A DNA stretch of 64,000 bases from Gordoniibacillus kamchatkensis (GTDB taxonomy: Bacteria > Bacillota > Bacilli > Paenibacillales > NBRC-103111): the NCBI RefSeq assembly GCF_000829455.1, contig NZ_JXAK01000027.1:26823-90822 (forward strand), written 5' to 3'. This document shows, one piece after another, positions 7,797 to 17,933 of this stretch. How positions within the stretch are numbered: the first letter of the stretch is position 1; every line of letters starts with the position of its first letter. Made by a program: the position numbers and the translations under genes. Under the pieces are notes generated by a model. It had not been told where the DNA came from, searched no databases, and saw only the letters and a list, made by a program, of their open reading frames with translations.

Positions 7797-8744
7797 TTAC
7801 TTTTGCACCAACCCGGCCGTAACCGACTTCATGACGGATATGAACGCTTCCGCCGCTTTCGACAAGTAGCGTCCTTTGCGGTAGGCGATTACGAGCGTGC
7901 GCGCCGGGCGGCCGGCGATCGGCAAAATGACGGGGGCGAACCGGGAAGGAGCGTTGCGGGCGATGAGCGACGGCACGAAAGCAATGCCCATGCCGGCCGC
8001 CACAAGCCCCTGCACCGTTTCCATGTTCGTGCTCTCGAAGGCGATGCGCGGCTCGAAGCCATGCTTTCTGCACAGCTCCAAAGTGAGCTGGCGCAAGCCT
8101 TGGCCTTTCTTCAAAGCGACGAACGGCTCATGCTCGAGCGCTTGCAGCGGTACCTCGGCGGCCTGCAGGCGCCGAGTCCCGGCGCTGCGTGCGCCTGGCG
8201 CACCGCCGTATTTGGCGGCAAGCGGATGCTGCGGCGGCACGGCGAGCACGATTTCTTCGTCGAGCAGCGGCTCGTAGGCGAGCGACTCCTCCTTGAGCGG
8301 CAGCGCCAGCAGCGAAATGTCGGTTTGGCCGTTCAAGGTGAGCAGGCCGAGATTCGCCGACGTTTCCTCGACGAGCGACACTTCTACGTCCGGGTACGCT
8401 GCCTGGAAGGCGGGAAGCACAAGCGGCAAAATCGTCGTCCCGGTAATCGGCATCGAGCCGACGATGAGGCGGCCGCGCTTCATTTGCGATATATCCTCCA
8501 TCTCCTGCTTTAACTGCTCAACCATATCGAGAATCGCTTGCGCCTTGTCGACAAACACGGCTCCGGCGTGCGTCAGCTCGACCGAGCTCGTGCTGCGGTG
8601 GAACAGCATGACGCCGATTTCTTTCTCCAATTTGAGCAGCTGCTGGCTGAGCGACGGCTGGGCGATATGGAGCTTTTCCGCCGCACGGGAGAAATTGCGC
8701 TCGGCGGCGATTTGGACGGCGTATTGCAATTGACGAAGTTCCAT
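7797..8744 (-). CDS. LysR-family transcriptional regulator
   Basis: A 315-residue LysR regulator. The N-terminal winged helix-turn-helix is clear: RNFSRAAEKLHIAQPSLSQQ at about residues 16-35, then LFHRSTSSVELTHAG. A substrate-binding-like effector domain covers residues 90-300, with an insertion of Ala/Gly-rich sequence near 175-200. It is divergent from leuC with 144 bases between starts, the usual layout for a LysR gene that controls itself and its neighbour. Its closest relatives look like the CcpC/YwbI type, but the effector is unknown. Confidence 0.85.
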   Translation of the reverse strand: MELRQLQYAVQIAAERNFSRAAEKLHIAQPSLSQQLLKLEKEIGVMLFHRSTSSVELTHAGAVFVDKAQAILDMVEQLKQEMEDISQMKRGRLIVGSMPITGTTILPLVLPAFQAAYPDVEVSLVEETSANLGLLTLNGQTDISLLALPLKEESLAYEPLLDEEIVLAVPPQHPLAAKYGGAPGARSAGTRRLQAAEVPLQALEHEPFVALKKGQGLRQLTLELCRKHGFEPRIAFESTNMETVQGLVAAGMGIAFVPSLIARNAPSRFAPVILPIAGRPARTLVIAYRKGRYLSKAAEAFISVMKSVTAGLVQK

Positions 8745-8787
8745 GAATGGCTCCTTTAGTCGGGGAATCGTTATTACAATTACCTAT

Positions 8788-8809
8788 TAAGCTTATAGAT
8801 ATTATATCT
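8788..8809. promoter_or_regulatory. Paired palindromes in the lysR-leuC divergent region
   Basis: Two dyads lie side by side: TAAGCTTA at 8788-8795 and AGATAT-T-ATATCT at 8797-8809. AT-rich interrupted dyads of this form between a LysR gene and its divergent target are typical LysR binding sites. The site sits about 40 bases from the lysR start and 80 from leuC. Function is inferred from position. Confidence 0.45.
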
Positions 8810-8888
8810 TGGAACAATCAAGAAAGAAATGCTAGGATGAACACAAGGACTTATTGTCGAAATCATTCTAAGGTTTGAGGTGAGTACG

Positions 8889-10310
8889 ATGGCGAAGCAA
8901 ACGATGTACGAAAAAATTTGGAACAATCACGTCATCTATCAAGAAACGGGCAAGCCGAGCATTATTTATATCGACCTTCATCTGGTGCACGAGGTGACGA
9001 GCCCGCAGGCGTTCGAAGGGCTGCGCCTCGCCGGCCGCCAAGTGCGCCGTCCGGATTTGACGTTCGCGACGATGGACCACAACGTGCCGACGAAGGACCG
9101 GTTCAACATTGCCGATCCGATCTCCAAGCAGCAGGTCGATACGCTGTCCAAAAACTGCGCGGACTTCGGCGTCAAGCTGTTCGACCTGAACAACGTCGAC
9201 CAAGGCGTCGTGCACGTCATGGGGCCTGAGATTGGCCTCACCCACCCGGGCAAAACGATCGTGTGCGGCGACAGCCATACCTCGACGCACGGCGCGTTCG
9301 GCGCGCTGGCGTTCGGCATCGGCACGAGCGAAGTGGAGCACGTGCTGGCGACGCAATGCTTGCAGCAATCGAAGTCGAAAACGATGGAAGTGCGCGTGAA
9401 CGGCCGCCTGAAGACAGGCGTCACGGCGAAAGACCTCATTCTCGGCATTATCGGCAAGTACGGCACCGACTTTGCTACGGGCTACGTCATCGAGTACACC
9501 GGCGAAGCGATCCGCAGCATGTCGATGGAAGAGCGGATGACCGTCTGCAACATGTCGATCGAAGCTGGCGCGCGCGCCGGCCTGATCGCTCCGGACGAGA
9601 CGACGTTCACCTACCTCCGCGGCCGCGAATACGTGCCGCAAGGCGCGGCATTCGACGAGGCCGTGCAGCGCTGGAAGCAGCTGACGACGGATGAAGGCGC
9701 AGCCTACGACACGGTTGTGGAGTTCGACGCCGACTCGCTCGTGCCGCAAGTAACGTGGGGAACGTCGCCGGGCATGGGCACGAATGTCACCGACGTCGTT
9801 CCTAATCCGAAAGACTTCGCTACCGAGAACGAGCGGAAAGCGGCGGAAAAAGCGCTCGAATATATGGGACTGACGCCGGGAACGCCGATGACCGAGCTCA
9901 AGGTCGACCGGGTTTTCATCGGCTCCTGCACGAACGGCCGCATCGAAGACTTGCGCGCGGCGGCGGAAGTGGCCCGCGGCTACAAAGTGGCGGCGCACGT
10001 CAACGCTATCGTCGTGCCTGGCTCCGGCCGCGTCAAAATGCAGGCAGAGGCCGAAGGACTGGATAAAATTTTCACGGAAGCGGGCTTCGAATGGCGCGAC
10101 GCCGGCTGCTCGATGTGTCTCGCCATGAACCCGGACGTCCTGTCGCCGGGAGAACGCTGCGCCTCGACGTCGAACCGCAACTTCGAAGGCCGCCAAGGCC
10201 GCGGCGGACGGACGCATCTCGTGTCCCCGGCGATGGCGGCGGCTGCGGCGATTGCCGGCCGTTTCGTCGATGTGCGCGACTGGAAGTTTAAAGTGCCGCA
10301 ACAAGCGTAA
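8889..10310 (+). CDS. leuC: 3-isopropylmalate dehydratase large subunit
   Basis: LeuC, 473 residues, joins LeuD to form isopropylmalate isomerase, which converts 2- to 3-isopropylmalate in leucine synthesis. It is an aconitase-family enzyme with a 4Fe-4S cluster; the cluster cysteines appear in [13 protein letters not shown] and in [13 protein letters not shown]. Substrate residues are seen in the TMDHNVPT and [13 protein letters not shown] segments. ATG 8889 is preferred over GTG 8880 because the GAGGTGAG binding site overlaps the latter. leuD follows after 36 bases. No leucine T-box is visible upstream. Confidence 0.97.
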   Translation: MAKQTMYEKIWNNHVIYQETGKPSIIYIDLHLVHEVTSPQAFEGLRLAGRQVRRPDLTFATMDHNVPTKDRFNIADPISKQQVDTLSKNCADFGVKLFDLNNVDQGVVHVMGPEIGLTHPGKTIVCGDSHTSTHGAFGALAFGIGTSEVEHVLATQCLQQSKSKTMEVRVNGRLKTGVTAKDLILGIIGKYGTDFATGYVIEYTGEAIRSMSMEERMTVCNMSIEAGARAGLIAPDETTFTYLRGREYVPQGAAFDEAVQRWKQLTTDEGAAYDTVVEFDADSLVPQVTWGTSPGMGTNVTDVVPNPKDFATENERKAAEKALEYMGLTPGTPMTELKVDRVFIGSCTNGRIEDLRAAAEVARGYKVAAHVNAIVVPGSGRVKMQAEAEGLDKIFTEAGFEWRDAGCSMCLAMNPDVLSPGERCASTSNRNFEGRQGRGGRTHLVSPAMAAAAAIAGRFVDVRDWKFKVPQQA

Positions 10311-10346
10311 GGTCACCGCACCCGCATAACGAGAGGAGAATCGGAT

Positions 10347-10949
10347 ATGGAATCGTTCAAACAGCATACCGGACTCGTCGGCCCGGTCGACCGCGTGAAC
10401 GTCGACACCGACGCCATTATTCCCAAGCAGTTTTTGAAGCGCATCGAGCGCACCGGCTTCGGCCAGTTTTTGTTCTTCGAGTGGAGATGGGACGAGAAGG
10501 GCAACGTGATCGACAGCTTCCCGCTCAACCAGCCGCGCTACCAAGGCGCTTCGGTGCTGCTGTCCCGCGCCAACTTCGGCTGCGGCTCGTCCCGCGAGCA
10601 CGCGCCGTGGGCGATCCAGGACTTCGGCTTCAAAGCGATCATCGCGCCGTCTTACGCGGACATTTTCTATAACAACTGCTTCAAAAACGGCATCCTGCCG
10701 ATCAAGCTGTCCGAGGAGCAGGTCGAGGAGCTGTTCCAGCGCACGGCGAAGCATGAAGGCTACAAGCTGCACATCGATCTGGAACACAAAACGATCAGCG
10801 ACGACTACGGACTGTCGTACGGCTTCGATCTCGACGAGCACCGCCGCCAGTTTCTGCTGCTCGGTCTTGACGACATCGGCCTGACGCTGCAGCACGAAGA
10901 CGCGATCGCGGCTTACGAAGCGAAGCACCCGGAGCTCTCGTACAAGTAA
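10347..10949 (+). CDS. leuD: 3-isopropylmalate dehydratase small subunit
   Basis: LeuD, 200 residues, is the swivelling small subunit of isopropylmalate isomerase. Motifs are [13 protein letters not shown] near residue 20 and the hallmark [13 protein letters not shown] around residue 75. GAGAGGAG lies 10 bases before the ATG. It is cotranscribed with leuC and followed by a strong hairpin terminator. Confidence 0.97.
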   Translation: MESFKQHTGLVGPVDRVNVDTDAIIPKQFLKRIERTGFGQFLFFEWRWDEKGNVIDSFPLNQPRYQGASVLLSRANFGCGSSREHAPWAIQDFGFKAIIAPSYADIFYNNCFKNGILPIKLSEEQVEELFQRTAKHEGYKLHIDLEHKTISDDYGLSYGFDLDEHRRQFLLLGLDDIGLTLQHEDAIAAYEAKHPELSYK

Positions 10950-10970
10950 ACGAAACCTCAGACGACGTAT

Positions 10971-11016
10971 ACGTCCCCGTTCGGCAATTAACCCTCCGGA
11001 CGGGGACGCTTTTATT
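10971..11016 (+). terminator. leuCD terminator
   Basis: ACGTCCCCGTTCGG pairs with CCGGACGGGGACGC, followed by TTTTATTTC, 21 bases after the leuD stop. Confidence 0.9.
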
Positions 11017-11040
11017 TCTCCAGAAATCTCAAATTTAAGA

Positions 11041-11070
11041 TTGACAAATCGAAGGGATATATATTACGAT
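11041..11070 (+). promoter_or_regulatory. Promoter of the YceI gene
   Basis: TTGACA at 11041-11046 and TACGAT at 11065-11070 with an 18-base spacer, 65 bases before the start codon. Confidence 0.65.
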
Positions 11071-11135
11071 TGGAATTGAATAAAAGTAAGCAAATAAAAA
11101 TAAATAAGTTGAATAATTCAGGAGGTATTATCGAA

Positions 11136-11669
11136 ATGGCTAAAACGAAATGGGCAGTAGACGCTTCGCACAGCGCAGTTGAATTTTCCGTTAAGCACAT
11201 GATGATCGCCAAAGTCAAAGGCTCGTTCCACGAGTTCAGCGCGGAAATTGAAGCCGATCCGAACGATCTCACGACGGCAAGCATCCGCTTCGACATCGAC
11301 TTAAGCAGCGTCGATACCCGCAACGGCGACCGCGACGCGCATCTGCGCTCCGCCGATTTCTTCGATACGGAGAAGTATCCGAAGCTGACGTTTGACGCGA
11401 CCCGCATCGTCAAAAAGGGCGACGGCGAGTATGACGTTACCGGCAACGTCACGCTGCATGGCGTAACCCGGGCGGAAACGTTCGCCGTTACGTTCGAAGG
11501 CGGCGGCAAAGACCCGTGGGGCAACGAGAAAGTGGGCTTCAGCGCTACAGGCAGCCTGAAGCGCAGCGATTACGGCTTGACGTACAATGCCGTGCTGGAG
11601 ACCGGCGGCGTCCTGATCGGGGACGAAGTCAAAGTGTCGATGGACATCGAAGCCGCGAAGCTGGCTTAA
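11136..11669 (+). CDS. YceI family protein
   Basis: A 177-residue YceI-domain protein, a lipocalin-like beta barrel that binds amphiphilic or polyisoprenoid molecules. The WAVDASHSAVEFSVKHMM start, the GDRDAHLRSADFFD turn and the YPKLTF strand are typical. There is no signal peptide, so unlike proteobacterial YceI it should be cytosolic. ATG 11136 follows AGGAGG by 10 bases; an in-frame TTG at 11070 lies in the promoter. It stands alone with its own promoter. The ligand is unknown. Confidence 0.88.
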   Translation: MAKTKWAVDASHSAVEFSVKHMMIAKVKGSFHEFSAEIEADPNDLTTASIRFDIDLSSVDTRNGDRDAHLRSADFFDTEKYPKLTFDATRIVKKGDGEYDVTGNVTLHGVTRAETFAVTFEGGGKDPWGNEKVGFSATGSLKRSDYGLTYNAVLETGGVLIGDEVKVSMDIEAAKLA

Positions 11670-11684
11670 CGGAACGAGCACATT

Positions 11685-11860
11685 CAGGCTGCCCAAGAAA
11701 GTGGGGCTGCGCTGCGGACCTAAGAATGTGGGTCTCCGGCTTCGTTGAACTCGTGTTCCCTCGAATCAGTTAACATGGTGGGAACACGAGTTCAAAGGCG
11801 CACGCTCCGCTCCAAGGCCTACATTCCCATCCTCCGCTCCGCCTTTCTCGGACAGCCTGG
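11685..11860. repeat. 176-bp imperfect inverted-repeat element (full copy)
   Basis: The ends CAGGCTGCCCAAGAAAG and CTTTCTCGGACAGCCTG are near-perfect inverted repeats. The inner stem GAACTCGTGTTCCC (11747-11760) pairs perfectly with GGGAACACGAGTTC (11780-11793) around a 19-base loop, and an intermediate segment (GAATGTGGG against CCTACATTC) also pairs. A half copy lies at 57776-57850, and two shorter relatives lie at 38018-38339, sharing GGGCTGCGCTGCG, CTCCGGC and the G/CTCG(C/T)GTTCC stem. No ORF or transposase is inside, so it is a non-autonomous or structural repeat. Confidence 0.75.
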
Positions 11861-11892
11861 TTCATTACATCTAAATCCGCTTACCGCAACAG

Positions 11893-11927
11893 GGCCGCAG
11901 CTCCTTCAGGGAGCCGCGGCTTTTCTA
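11893..11927 (+). terminator. Hairpin terminator downstream of the repeat element
   Basis: GCCGCAGCTCC pairs with GGGAGCCGCGGC around TTCA, then TTTTCTATTT. It probably ends the YceI transcript beyond the repeat. The rest of 11928-12115 shows only a possible AT-rich promoter region before the amidase gene. Confidence 0.75.
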
Positions 11928-12115
11928 TTTGTCCCGCGCCTGGGCATATAGTCCCGAGTTTTTCGCGCCTGCAACTTTCGCTGCCAAAATGCGTCTAAGT
12001 AAGTACTATTTACCGTCGAAGAGGAGGTTATTGTGTCTTTTTGTGGCTCTCTTTGTTAAAATTAAGTAGTTGCTAGCTTACGAGATTCGCACAATAAGAA
12101 GCATGAGGTGAAAGG

Positions 12116-13609
12116 ATGAAACGGTTGTGGGTAGGGGCCGGATTGCTCCTCGGGATGCTGGCGCTGCCGCAGGTGGCAATGGCCGCGGGCGGCGCGACGA
12201 CGCAGCTGTTCCTTAACGGAAAGCCGCTGGCAGCGGAAGTGCCGCCTCGCATTATCAGCGGCAATACGCTTGTTCCGGTCCGGATTATCGCCGAAAATCT
12301 TGGCGCAAAGGTCGGTTGGGACGATCGGACGAAACAAGTGACGGTGACAAGCGGCGCGACGAAGCTCGTGCTCACGATTGACAAGCCGGAAGTGGCGGTT
12401 GGAGACAAGACGGAGCAGCTTGAGGTTGCGCCGACGATTGTAGAAGGCAACACGATGCTGCCGGTGCGTTTTGTAGCCGAGAAGCTCGGACTGAAAGTAA
12501 CGTGGGACGAGCTGACGCGCTCCGTTTTTTTGTATAAGAAATCAAGCGGCACGGCGGCAGCGGATAGCGGTGCGAACGGCGGCACGAGCGGAGCCGGCGG
12601 TTCGGCCGCGGCGGGAGCGGGAGCTGCCGGCAGCACCGGGGCGAATGCAGGTGCCGGCACGGCCGGCGGAACGGCCGCCGGCGGCGCGTCTGCAGGCGTT
12701 GCCCACGCCGCCGAGCCTGACCCCGACTCTAAGCCGGGCATCGTCCAGGCGATCGATTTTACGGGCGACCGGCTGACGATCAAAACGAACGGCGTCACGA
12801 CGAAGCCGAATCTGTTCCACCTTTCCGGCCCGGAGCGGCTCGTGCTGGACGTCCCGTACGCCGTTCTGGACGAGGCGCTCAAAGCGAAGCTGAACGGTAC
12901 GGTCGGCGAAATCGCGGTGCAGCATCCGCTCGCGCAAAAGATCCGATTCTCCAATTATAGTAGCGATCCTCCTACCGCAAGAATTATAATAGATTTGAAG
13001 GGACGGGCAGAGCTCGTTCCTGTCGAGGCGAAGCAGCTGCAGCCGGGCCAGTTCGCATATGACTTGAAGCTGGCGAAGTATTTGGTCGTCATCGATGCCG
13101 GCCACGGCGGGAAGGATAGCGGCGCCATCTCGGTGACCGGCAAAATGGAAAAAACGTTCAATTTGGCGATGGCGACGAAAGTAAGCGAGCTTTTGCGGAA
13201 AGAACCGCTCATCGAAGTGCAGATGACCCGGTCGGACGATACGTTCGTCGAGCTGGACGACCGCGTGGCGTTCGCCAATACGAGAAACGCGGATTTATTT
13301 TTGTCGATTCACGGCAACAAGTACACCGCGTCGTCCACAGGCACCGAAACGTATTATTACCGCGACGAAAGTCTCGATTTTGCCAAGACGATACATAAGC
13401 ATCTGGTTCCGGCAACGGGGTTTGCCGACCGCGGCGTGCGGCAGGAGCCGTTCCGCGTCGTCAAGGGGACGACGATGCCCGGGATTTTGGTCGAGGTCGG
13501 ATATTTATCCAACAAGAACGACGAGAAGAAGATGTTTGACGAAGCATTCCAGAATCAAGTAGCTGCCTCCCTAGTTGCCGGCATCAAAGATTACTTGAAC
13601 ATCCAATGA
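12116..13609 (+). CDS. N-acetylmuramoyl-L-alanine amidase with AMIN and CuAO_N domains
   Basis: A 497-residue secreted cell-wall hydrolase that cuts the bond between MurNAc and L-alanine. Order: signal peptide (1-24), a copper-amine-oxidase N-like domain in two repeats (about 28-140, each with a LVPVR or MLPVR core), a Gly/Ala linker (143-200), an AMIN domain (about 207-305) that targets the enzyme to wall or septum, and Amidase_3 (323-495). Zinc and catalytic residues are H330 in DAGHGG, E345, H399 in SIHGN and E460 in VEVGYLSN. The usual SIHAN has Gly for Ala. GAGGTGAAAGG precedes the ATG. A GerMN lipoprotein and an SLH protein follow closely, forming a wall gene block. Confidence 0.92.
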   Translation: MKRLWVGAGLLLGMLALPQVAMAAGGATTQLFLNGKPLAAEVPPRIISGNTLVPVRIIAENLGAKVGWDDRTKQVTVTSGATKLVLTIDKPEVAVGDKTEQLEVAPTIVEGNTMLPVRFVAEKLGLKVTWDELTRSVFLYKKSSGTAAADSGANGGTSGAGGSAAAGAGAAGSTGANAGAGTAGGTAAGGASAGVAHAAEPDPDSKPGIVQAIDFTGDRLTIKTNGVTTKPNLFHLSGPERLVLDVPYAVLDEALKAKLNGTVGEIAVQHPLAQKIRFSNYSSDPPTARIIIDLKGRAELVPVEAKQLQPGQFAYDLKLAKYLVVIDAGHGGKDSGAISVTGKMEKTFNLAMATKVSELLRKEPLIEVQMTRSDDTFVELDDRVAFANTRNADLFLSIHGNKYTASSTGTETYYYRDESLDFAKTIHKHLVPATGFADRGVRQEPFRVVKGTTMPGILVEVGYLSNKNDEKKMFDEAFQNQVAASLVAGIKDYLNIQ

Positions 13610-13623
13610 GAGGTGAGTGAACT

Positions 13624-14211
13624 ATGATGCAGAAGTCGACAATCCGCGTCCTGCTCGCCGGCGCGGCTATCGCAACTGTACTTGCCGGCTGCGGGGCAAG
13701 GGACAAGGCTCCTGCCGCTCAGCCGCAAGTAGCACCGTCCGTGGCCCATTCGTCCGGCAATGCGGGCAGCAGCGCCGAGCCGCAAGCTCCGCAGTCCAAG
13801 CCGCAAGCGCCGCAGCCGAAAACAGCATCCGTGCACACGTATTTCGGCGATGAGAACGGAACGGGCCTTGTCGTCAAACAAACGACGATCACTTATGCGT
13901 CCGACAGCGACAAATACGGCGCCGCGTTGAAAGCTTTACAGCATCCGGGCGACAGCAAGGCGGTATCGCTTTTCGACGGCTTCACGTTCAAGAGCGTAAA
14001 GCTCGAGAGCGGCAAGCTGTACCTCGATCTGAAGCTCGACGATCAAGCGAGAACCGGCTCGGAAGCGGAAGAACTGACGCTTCAGGCGCTGCAGAAGACG
14101 TTGTTTCAATTTCCCGAGGTGGCGGAAATTTACGTGACCGTGGACGGCGCCAAAGTCGATTCGCTGATGGGGCATATGGATTTGCCGTATCCGATCAAGC
14201 GCAGTCAATAG
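13624..14211 (+). CDS. GerMN-domain lipoprotein
   Basis: A 195-residue lipoprotein whose lipobox VLAGC puts the modified cysteine at residue 23. An Ala/Pro/Gln-rich spacer follows, then a GerMN domain over about residues 75-190 (FDGFTFKSVKLESGKLYLDL and a C-terminal MGHMDLPYPI). GerM-type domains occur in sporulation and germination proteins that act at the forespore envelope. It lies 14 bases after the amidase gene, and B. subtilis gerM also functions with wall hydrolysis, so a shared role in peptidoglycan remodelling is likely. A second ATG at 13627 is an equal start choice. Confidence 0.82.
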   Translation: MMQKSTIRVLLAGAAIATVLAGCGARDKAPAAQPQVAPSVAHSSGNAGSSAEPQAPQSKPQAPQPKTASVHTYFGDENGTGLVVKQTTITYASDSDKYGAALKALQHPGDSKAVSLFDGFTFKSVKLESGKLYLDLKLDDQARTGSEAEELTLQALQKTLFQFPEVAEIYVTVDGAKVDSLMGHMDLPYPIKRSQ

Positions 14212-14256
14212 CAATATCGCATTATCCGTACAATCGAGAGGAGACCGGAACCAATT

Positions 14257-17004
14257 ATGAAGCAGCTTCGCATGATTAGAACGATGGTGATCGGCGCGGC
14301 CGCGGCGTCGATGCTGGCGGCGTCCGCCCCGGCATGGGGGGAGGCTGTATTAGCGGACGGCACGAATGGCACAGCACTAGCGGCAACGGGGCAAACGGCA
14401 GCGGGTGCGGCAGTGCGGACCAATTTCCCCGACGTCAGCTCCACCCACTGGGCGCTGCAGCATATTACGAAGCTGGCGATCGAGGGCATCGTCGAGGGCG
14501 ATCAGCTGGGCCAATACAATCCCGAAGCCTCCGTTTCGCAGCAGGACGTGCTCATTATGGCGATTCGGATGATGGGCGCAGAGGCGGACGCCAAGGCGAA
14601 TACGGCAACGGTCAAGCTGCCGTTCGACGTGAGCGGCTACGCCCAGCCATACGTCGTCGAAGCGATAAGCAGAGGCCTGATCACGACCAAGGAAGAGATA
14701 GAAGCGAACGCGCAAAGCAAAACCGCTTGGGGCTCCCGCCCGGCAACGCGCGAATGGGTCGCCAAAATTATGGTGCGCCTCCTTGGCAAACAGGCCGACG
14801 CCGACGCGCTCGCCGCGAACGCCCCCGCTTTTACGGACAACGGCAAAATTTCGGCATGGGCTACAGGCTATATTAACGAAGCGGTATCGCTCGGTCTCGT
14901 GCAAGGGTTCGAGGACGGCTCGTTCCAGCCGCAAGGCAGCGTGACGCGCGCCAGATGGCTACGTTCCTGAGCCGCTCGGAAAAGCAGGCGCCGGTCAAAT
15001 CGCCGCGGTATGCGAAAGGCTATGTCAGCTCCATTGGCGGCGGCAAGCTTGTGCTGCAAGATCTCGACGGCAATACGACTACATACGACGTTGACGCTTC
15101 GACCGTCTTCTATGGCAAAAAAGAAGGCGAGCGCATCGCCTCGTCCGCGATTCAGCAAACGTACGAAGTGTCGATTCTGCAAGTCGGCGGCAAAGCTTAT
15201 TACGTGGAAGTAACGAACGACCAGCTGCAGATGGACGTACACTCCGGCTCCGTGTATCTCGTCGATGCCGCGAATTTGAAGCTGTATCTGAATGACGGCA
15301 ACGAGTTTTACGATCTGGCTCCCGACGTTGCCGTGACCGATGCGAACGGCCAAGGCTCGAGCCTGAGCGCGCTCGTCAAAAACAGCGTTGTCGAAGTGCG
15401 CAGAAACAAGCTCGTCAAATCGACCAAGTACACGCAAATCGTCATCAAGCAGCTTCCGGTCAACAAAACGTCGGAAGGAACCGTCCAGGAAGTGAACCGC
15501 GATACGCAAACGTTCAAAGTGCTGGACAAGTCGAGCGGACGGATCGAATCGTATACGCTCAACGACCTCATCAACGTTCGTCTTCCCGGCGACACGCCGT
15601 CGGATTTAAGCTCGATTCACGTCGGCGATACGGTGTCTTATACCGTTGCCAACAGCCGCGTCACCGCTATTAAGGTTACGAAGCAAATCGATATCGGGTT
15701 GACCGTGCAAGGAACGCTCGTCGGCACGGTAAGCGCCGCGAACGGGGTCATCAATATTAAAACGGCTGACGGGACCCTCGCCGCCTATTATCTCAGCGAC
15801 ACGGTGCGCGTTAACATCCAGGGCAGAACGTCGTCCAGCCTGAACGATTTGTCCGACGGCGATCAAGATGAGTCTGGACCTGCTGAACAAAAAAGTGCAA
15901 GCGGTCAATGTCACGAACAGCAACAGCCAGGACCTCGTTTTCGCGAAAATTATCAATTACGATCAAGTTAACAAATATTTGACGGTCGAAGACATTAACG
16001 GCAACCCGTATATTTTCAAAATGACGGATCAGACGGCTATTTTGATGTACGGCGTCAACTACAATTTGGCGAACTTCACAAGCAATTTCTCTCAAGGCAA
16101 ACGGGTCAACATTCAGCTGTCGAAGCAGACCGTAACGAGCATCTCGCTGGCTACACAGCTGACCGGCGTCATTACCGACATCAATGCGACGACGAAGCAA
16201 ATTACGGTCAAATCCGGCAGCCAGAACGTTTCGTTCACGATGGCGTTCGCGCCGTCCATCGAGCTTTACGGCAAGCCGTCGGCTACGCTCAGCGATCTGA
16301 ACATCGGCGATTCGGTTACGCTCGACCTCAATCCGGGCCAGCAGGACACGATTTTGAAAATTACGGCGACGAGCACGAAGCAGTACAAAGTGCTGCTCGC
16401 TTACTCCACGTCGCGGCAAATTACGCTGCAGGATGCAGCCGGCAACAACCTGGTCATCACCTTGGACACGTCGGTTCCGATCGTTGCCGAAGGCAAAGTT
16501 TCGCCGACCTTCTCGGACATTTTGGCGGACGACTATTTGAAGCTTTCGTTCAAAGGCAACACGATCACGAATGCGGAAATCGTTTCGCCGGTGCGCGGGA
16601 AAGTGCTCGCCGTCGACGCTGGGGCCGGCACGCTTACCGTGCAAGATTTTGCCGGACTGACCAAGCTGGTCACAATCGGCGCGAATGCCACGGTAACCGG
16701 AAACGGCAACGCGCAAACGACGCTGGCGGCCGTACAAGTCGGCGACCGCGTCCAAGTCGTGAAAAACGGCGACGGCAACATGAACGTCAAAGTGGCGACT
16801 GCGCTGCAGCGTACGTTTGTAGCCTATAACGGGGGCACCAATACGTTGTCCTTTACGTCTACCGCAGGCAGCGATTCGTACATTATGAGTCCGCGCGTCT
16901 ATCTGCACAAAGGAACGGATTCGCTGGCCATAACCGGCTTCGCCGCCAATGACGCCGTCACGGTCTATCTCATCGACGGCCGCGTCATCGAGATGGAAAA
17001 ATAA
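14257..17004 (+). pseudogene. SLH-domain surface protein, two frame breaks
   Basis: Reconstructed as one protein of about 915 residues. It has a signal peptide (cleavage near residue 30), three SLH domains (about 56-106, 115-170, 190-240) that would anchor it to pyruvylated wall polymer, then a long beta-rich region of repeated segments (KVTxI, DGNTTTYDVD-like) to the end. The third SLH motif breaks at about 14953: GCCAGATGG should read GCC GAG ATG G (VTRAEMATFL), so one G is missing. A second shift of +1 occurs near 15860 (GGCGATCAAGATG). The downstream frames are intact to 17004, so sequencing error is more likely than decay. Read literally it stops at 14970. Confidence 0.8.
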
Positions 17005-17031
17005 CTACGATTTCCGCTGCAACTTTGCGGC

Positions 17032-17094
17032 AAAACCCGTCGTCTACTAGAAGGGCAAGCTCCTTCTGGCCGGATGGCGGGTTTTGTTCTTTTA
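17032..17094 (+). terminator. Terminator after the SLH gene
   Basis: AAAACCCG pairs with CGGGTTTT, enclosing a second small hairpin (AGAAGG/CCTTCT), followed by GTTCTTTT. Confidence 0.7.
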
Positions 17095-17216
17095 GTTGGC
17101 AAAAGTGCAATGCGTAATTTTGCAAATCTGTCGCATTTTATGGTGGCAAAGCATTGATTCCGGGCGGGCGATTCGGTAAACTTGAGGGTATGATTTGCCG
17201 AGGAGGCGATGCGCGA

Positions 17217-17880
17217 GTGAACCGCAAGCAAATGAGGCATATTCTTGATACCGTCGCCGCCATGTTTCCTGACGCGCATTGCGAGCTCAACCATTCGAAT
17301 CCGTTCGAGCTGACGATTGCCGTGCTGCTCTCGGCGCAGTGCACGGACGAGACCGTCAACAAGGTAACCGCGACGCTGTTTCAGAAATATAAACGGCCTG
17401 AGGATTATATCGCCGTACCGCTTGAGGAGCTTGAGCAGGACATTAAGCGCATCGGCCTGTACCGCAACAAGGCGAAGCATATCCAGAAGCTTTGTCATGT
17501 GCTTCTGGAGCAGTACGGAGGCGACGTGCCGCAGGAGCACGAGAAGCTGACGGAGCTGCCCGGCGTCGGGCGGAAAACGGCGAACGTCGTCGTTTCCAAT
17601 GCGTTCGGGGTCCCGGCCATTGCCGTCGACACTCACGTCGAACGGGTCTCCAAGCGGCTTGGCATCGCGGCGGAAGAGGCGACCGTGCTCGAGGTCGAGA
17701 AGCAGCTCATGAAGCTCGTCCCGCGCGAGGAATGGACGCAGACGCATCACCGTTTCATTTTTTTTCGGGCGGTATCATTGCAAGGCGCAAAACCCGCAGT
17801 GCGGCGTATGCCCGCTGCTGGACGGCTGCAAAGAAGGCAAACGACGTATGAAACCAGGAAAAACAAGGAAAACTAGTTAG
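17217..17880 (+). CDS. nth: Endonuclease III, frameshifted before its Fe-S cluster
   Basis: A DNA glycosylase and AP lyase for oxidised pyrimidines. The HhH motif LPGVGRKTANVV carries the catalytic lysine and VDTHVERVS the catalytic aspartate. After FIFF the frame is lost in a run of eight T (17758-17765): read literally it ends at 17876 with an unrelated tail. With seven T the next frame gives GRYHCKAQNPQCGVCPLLDGC, the C-x6-C-x2-C-x5-C iron-sulfur loop, and stops at 17880, for about 220 residues. GTG 17217 is preferred, with AGGAGG 10 bases upstream. The homopolymer context suggests a sequencing error. B. subtilis nth also lies near its dynamin gene. Confidence 0.88.
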
Positions 17881-17933
17881 AGCACTCTACGAACGAAAGA
17901 CGAAATAACAGATGAACGAAGGATGGGATAACG

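Noticed and set aside
12022..12059. Leader peptide of eight codons after AGGAGG before the amidase gene
   Set aside because: The GTG start and stop are present, but no attenuator hairpin or regulatory codon run follows; chance is likely.
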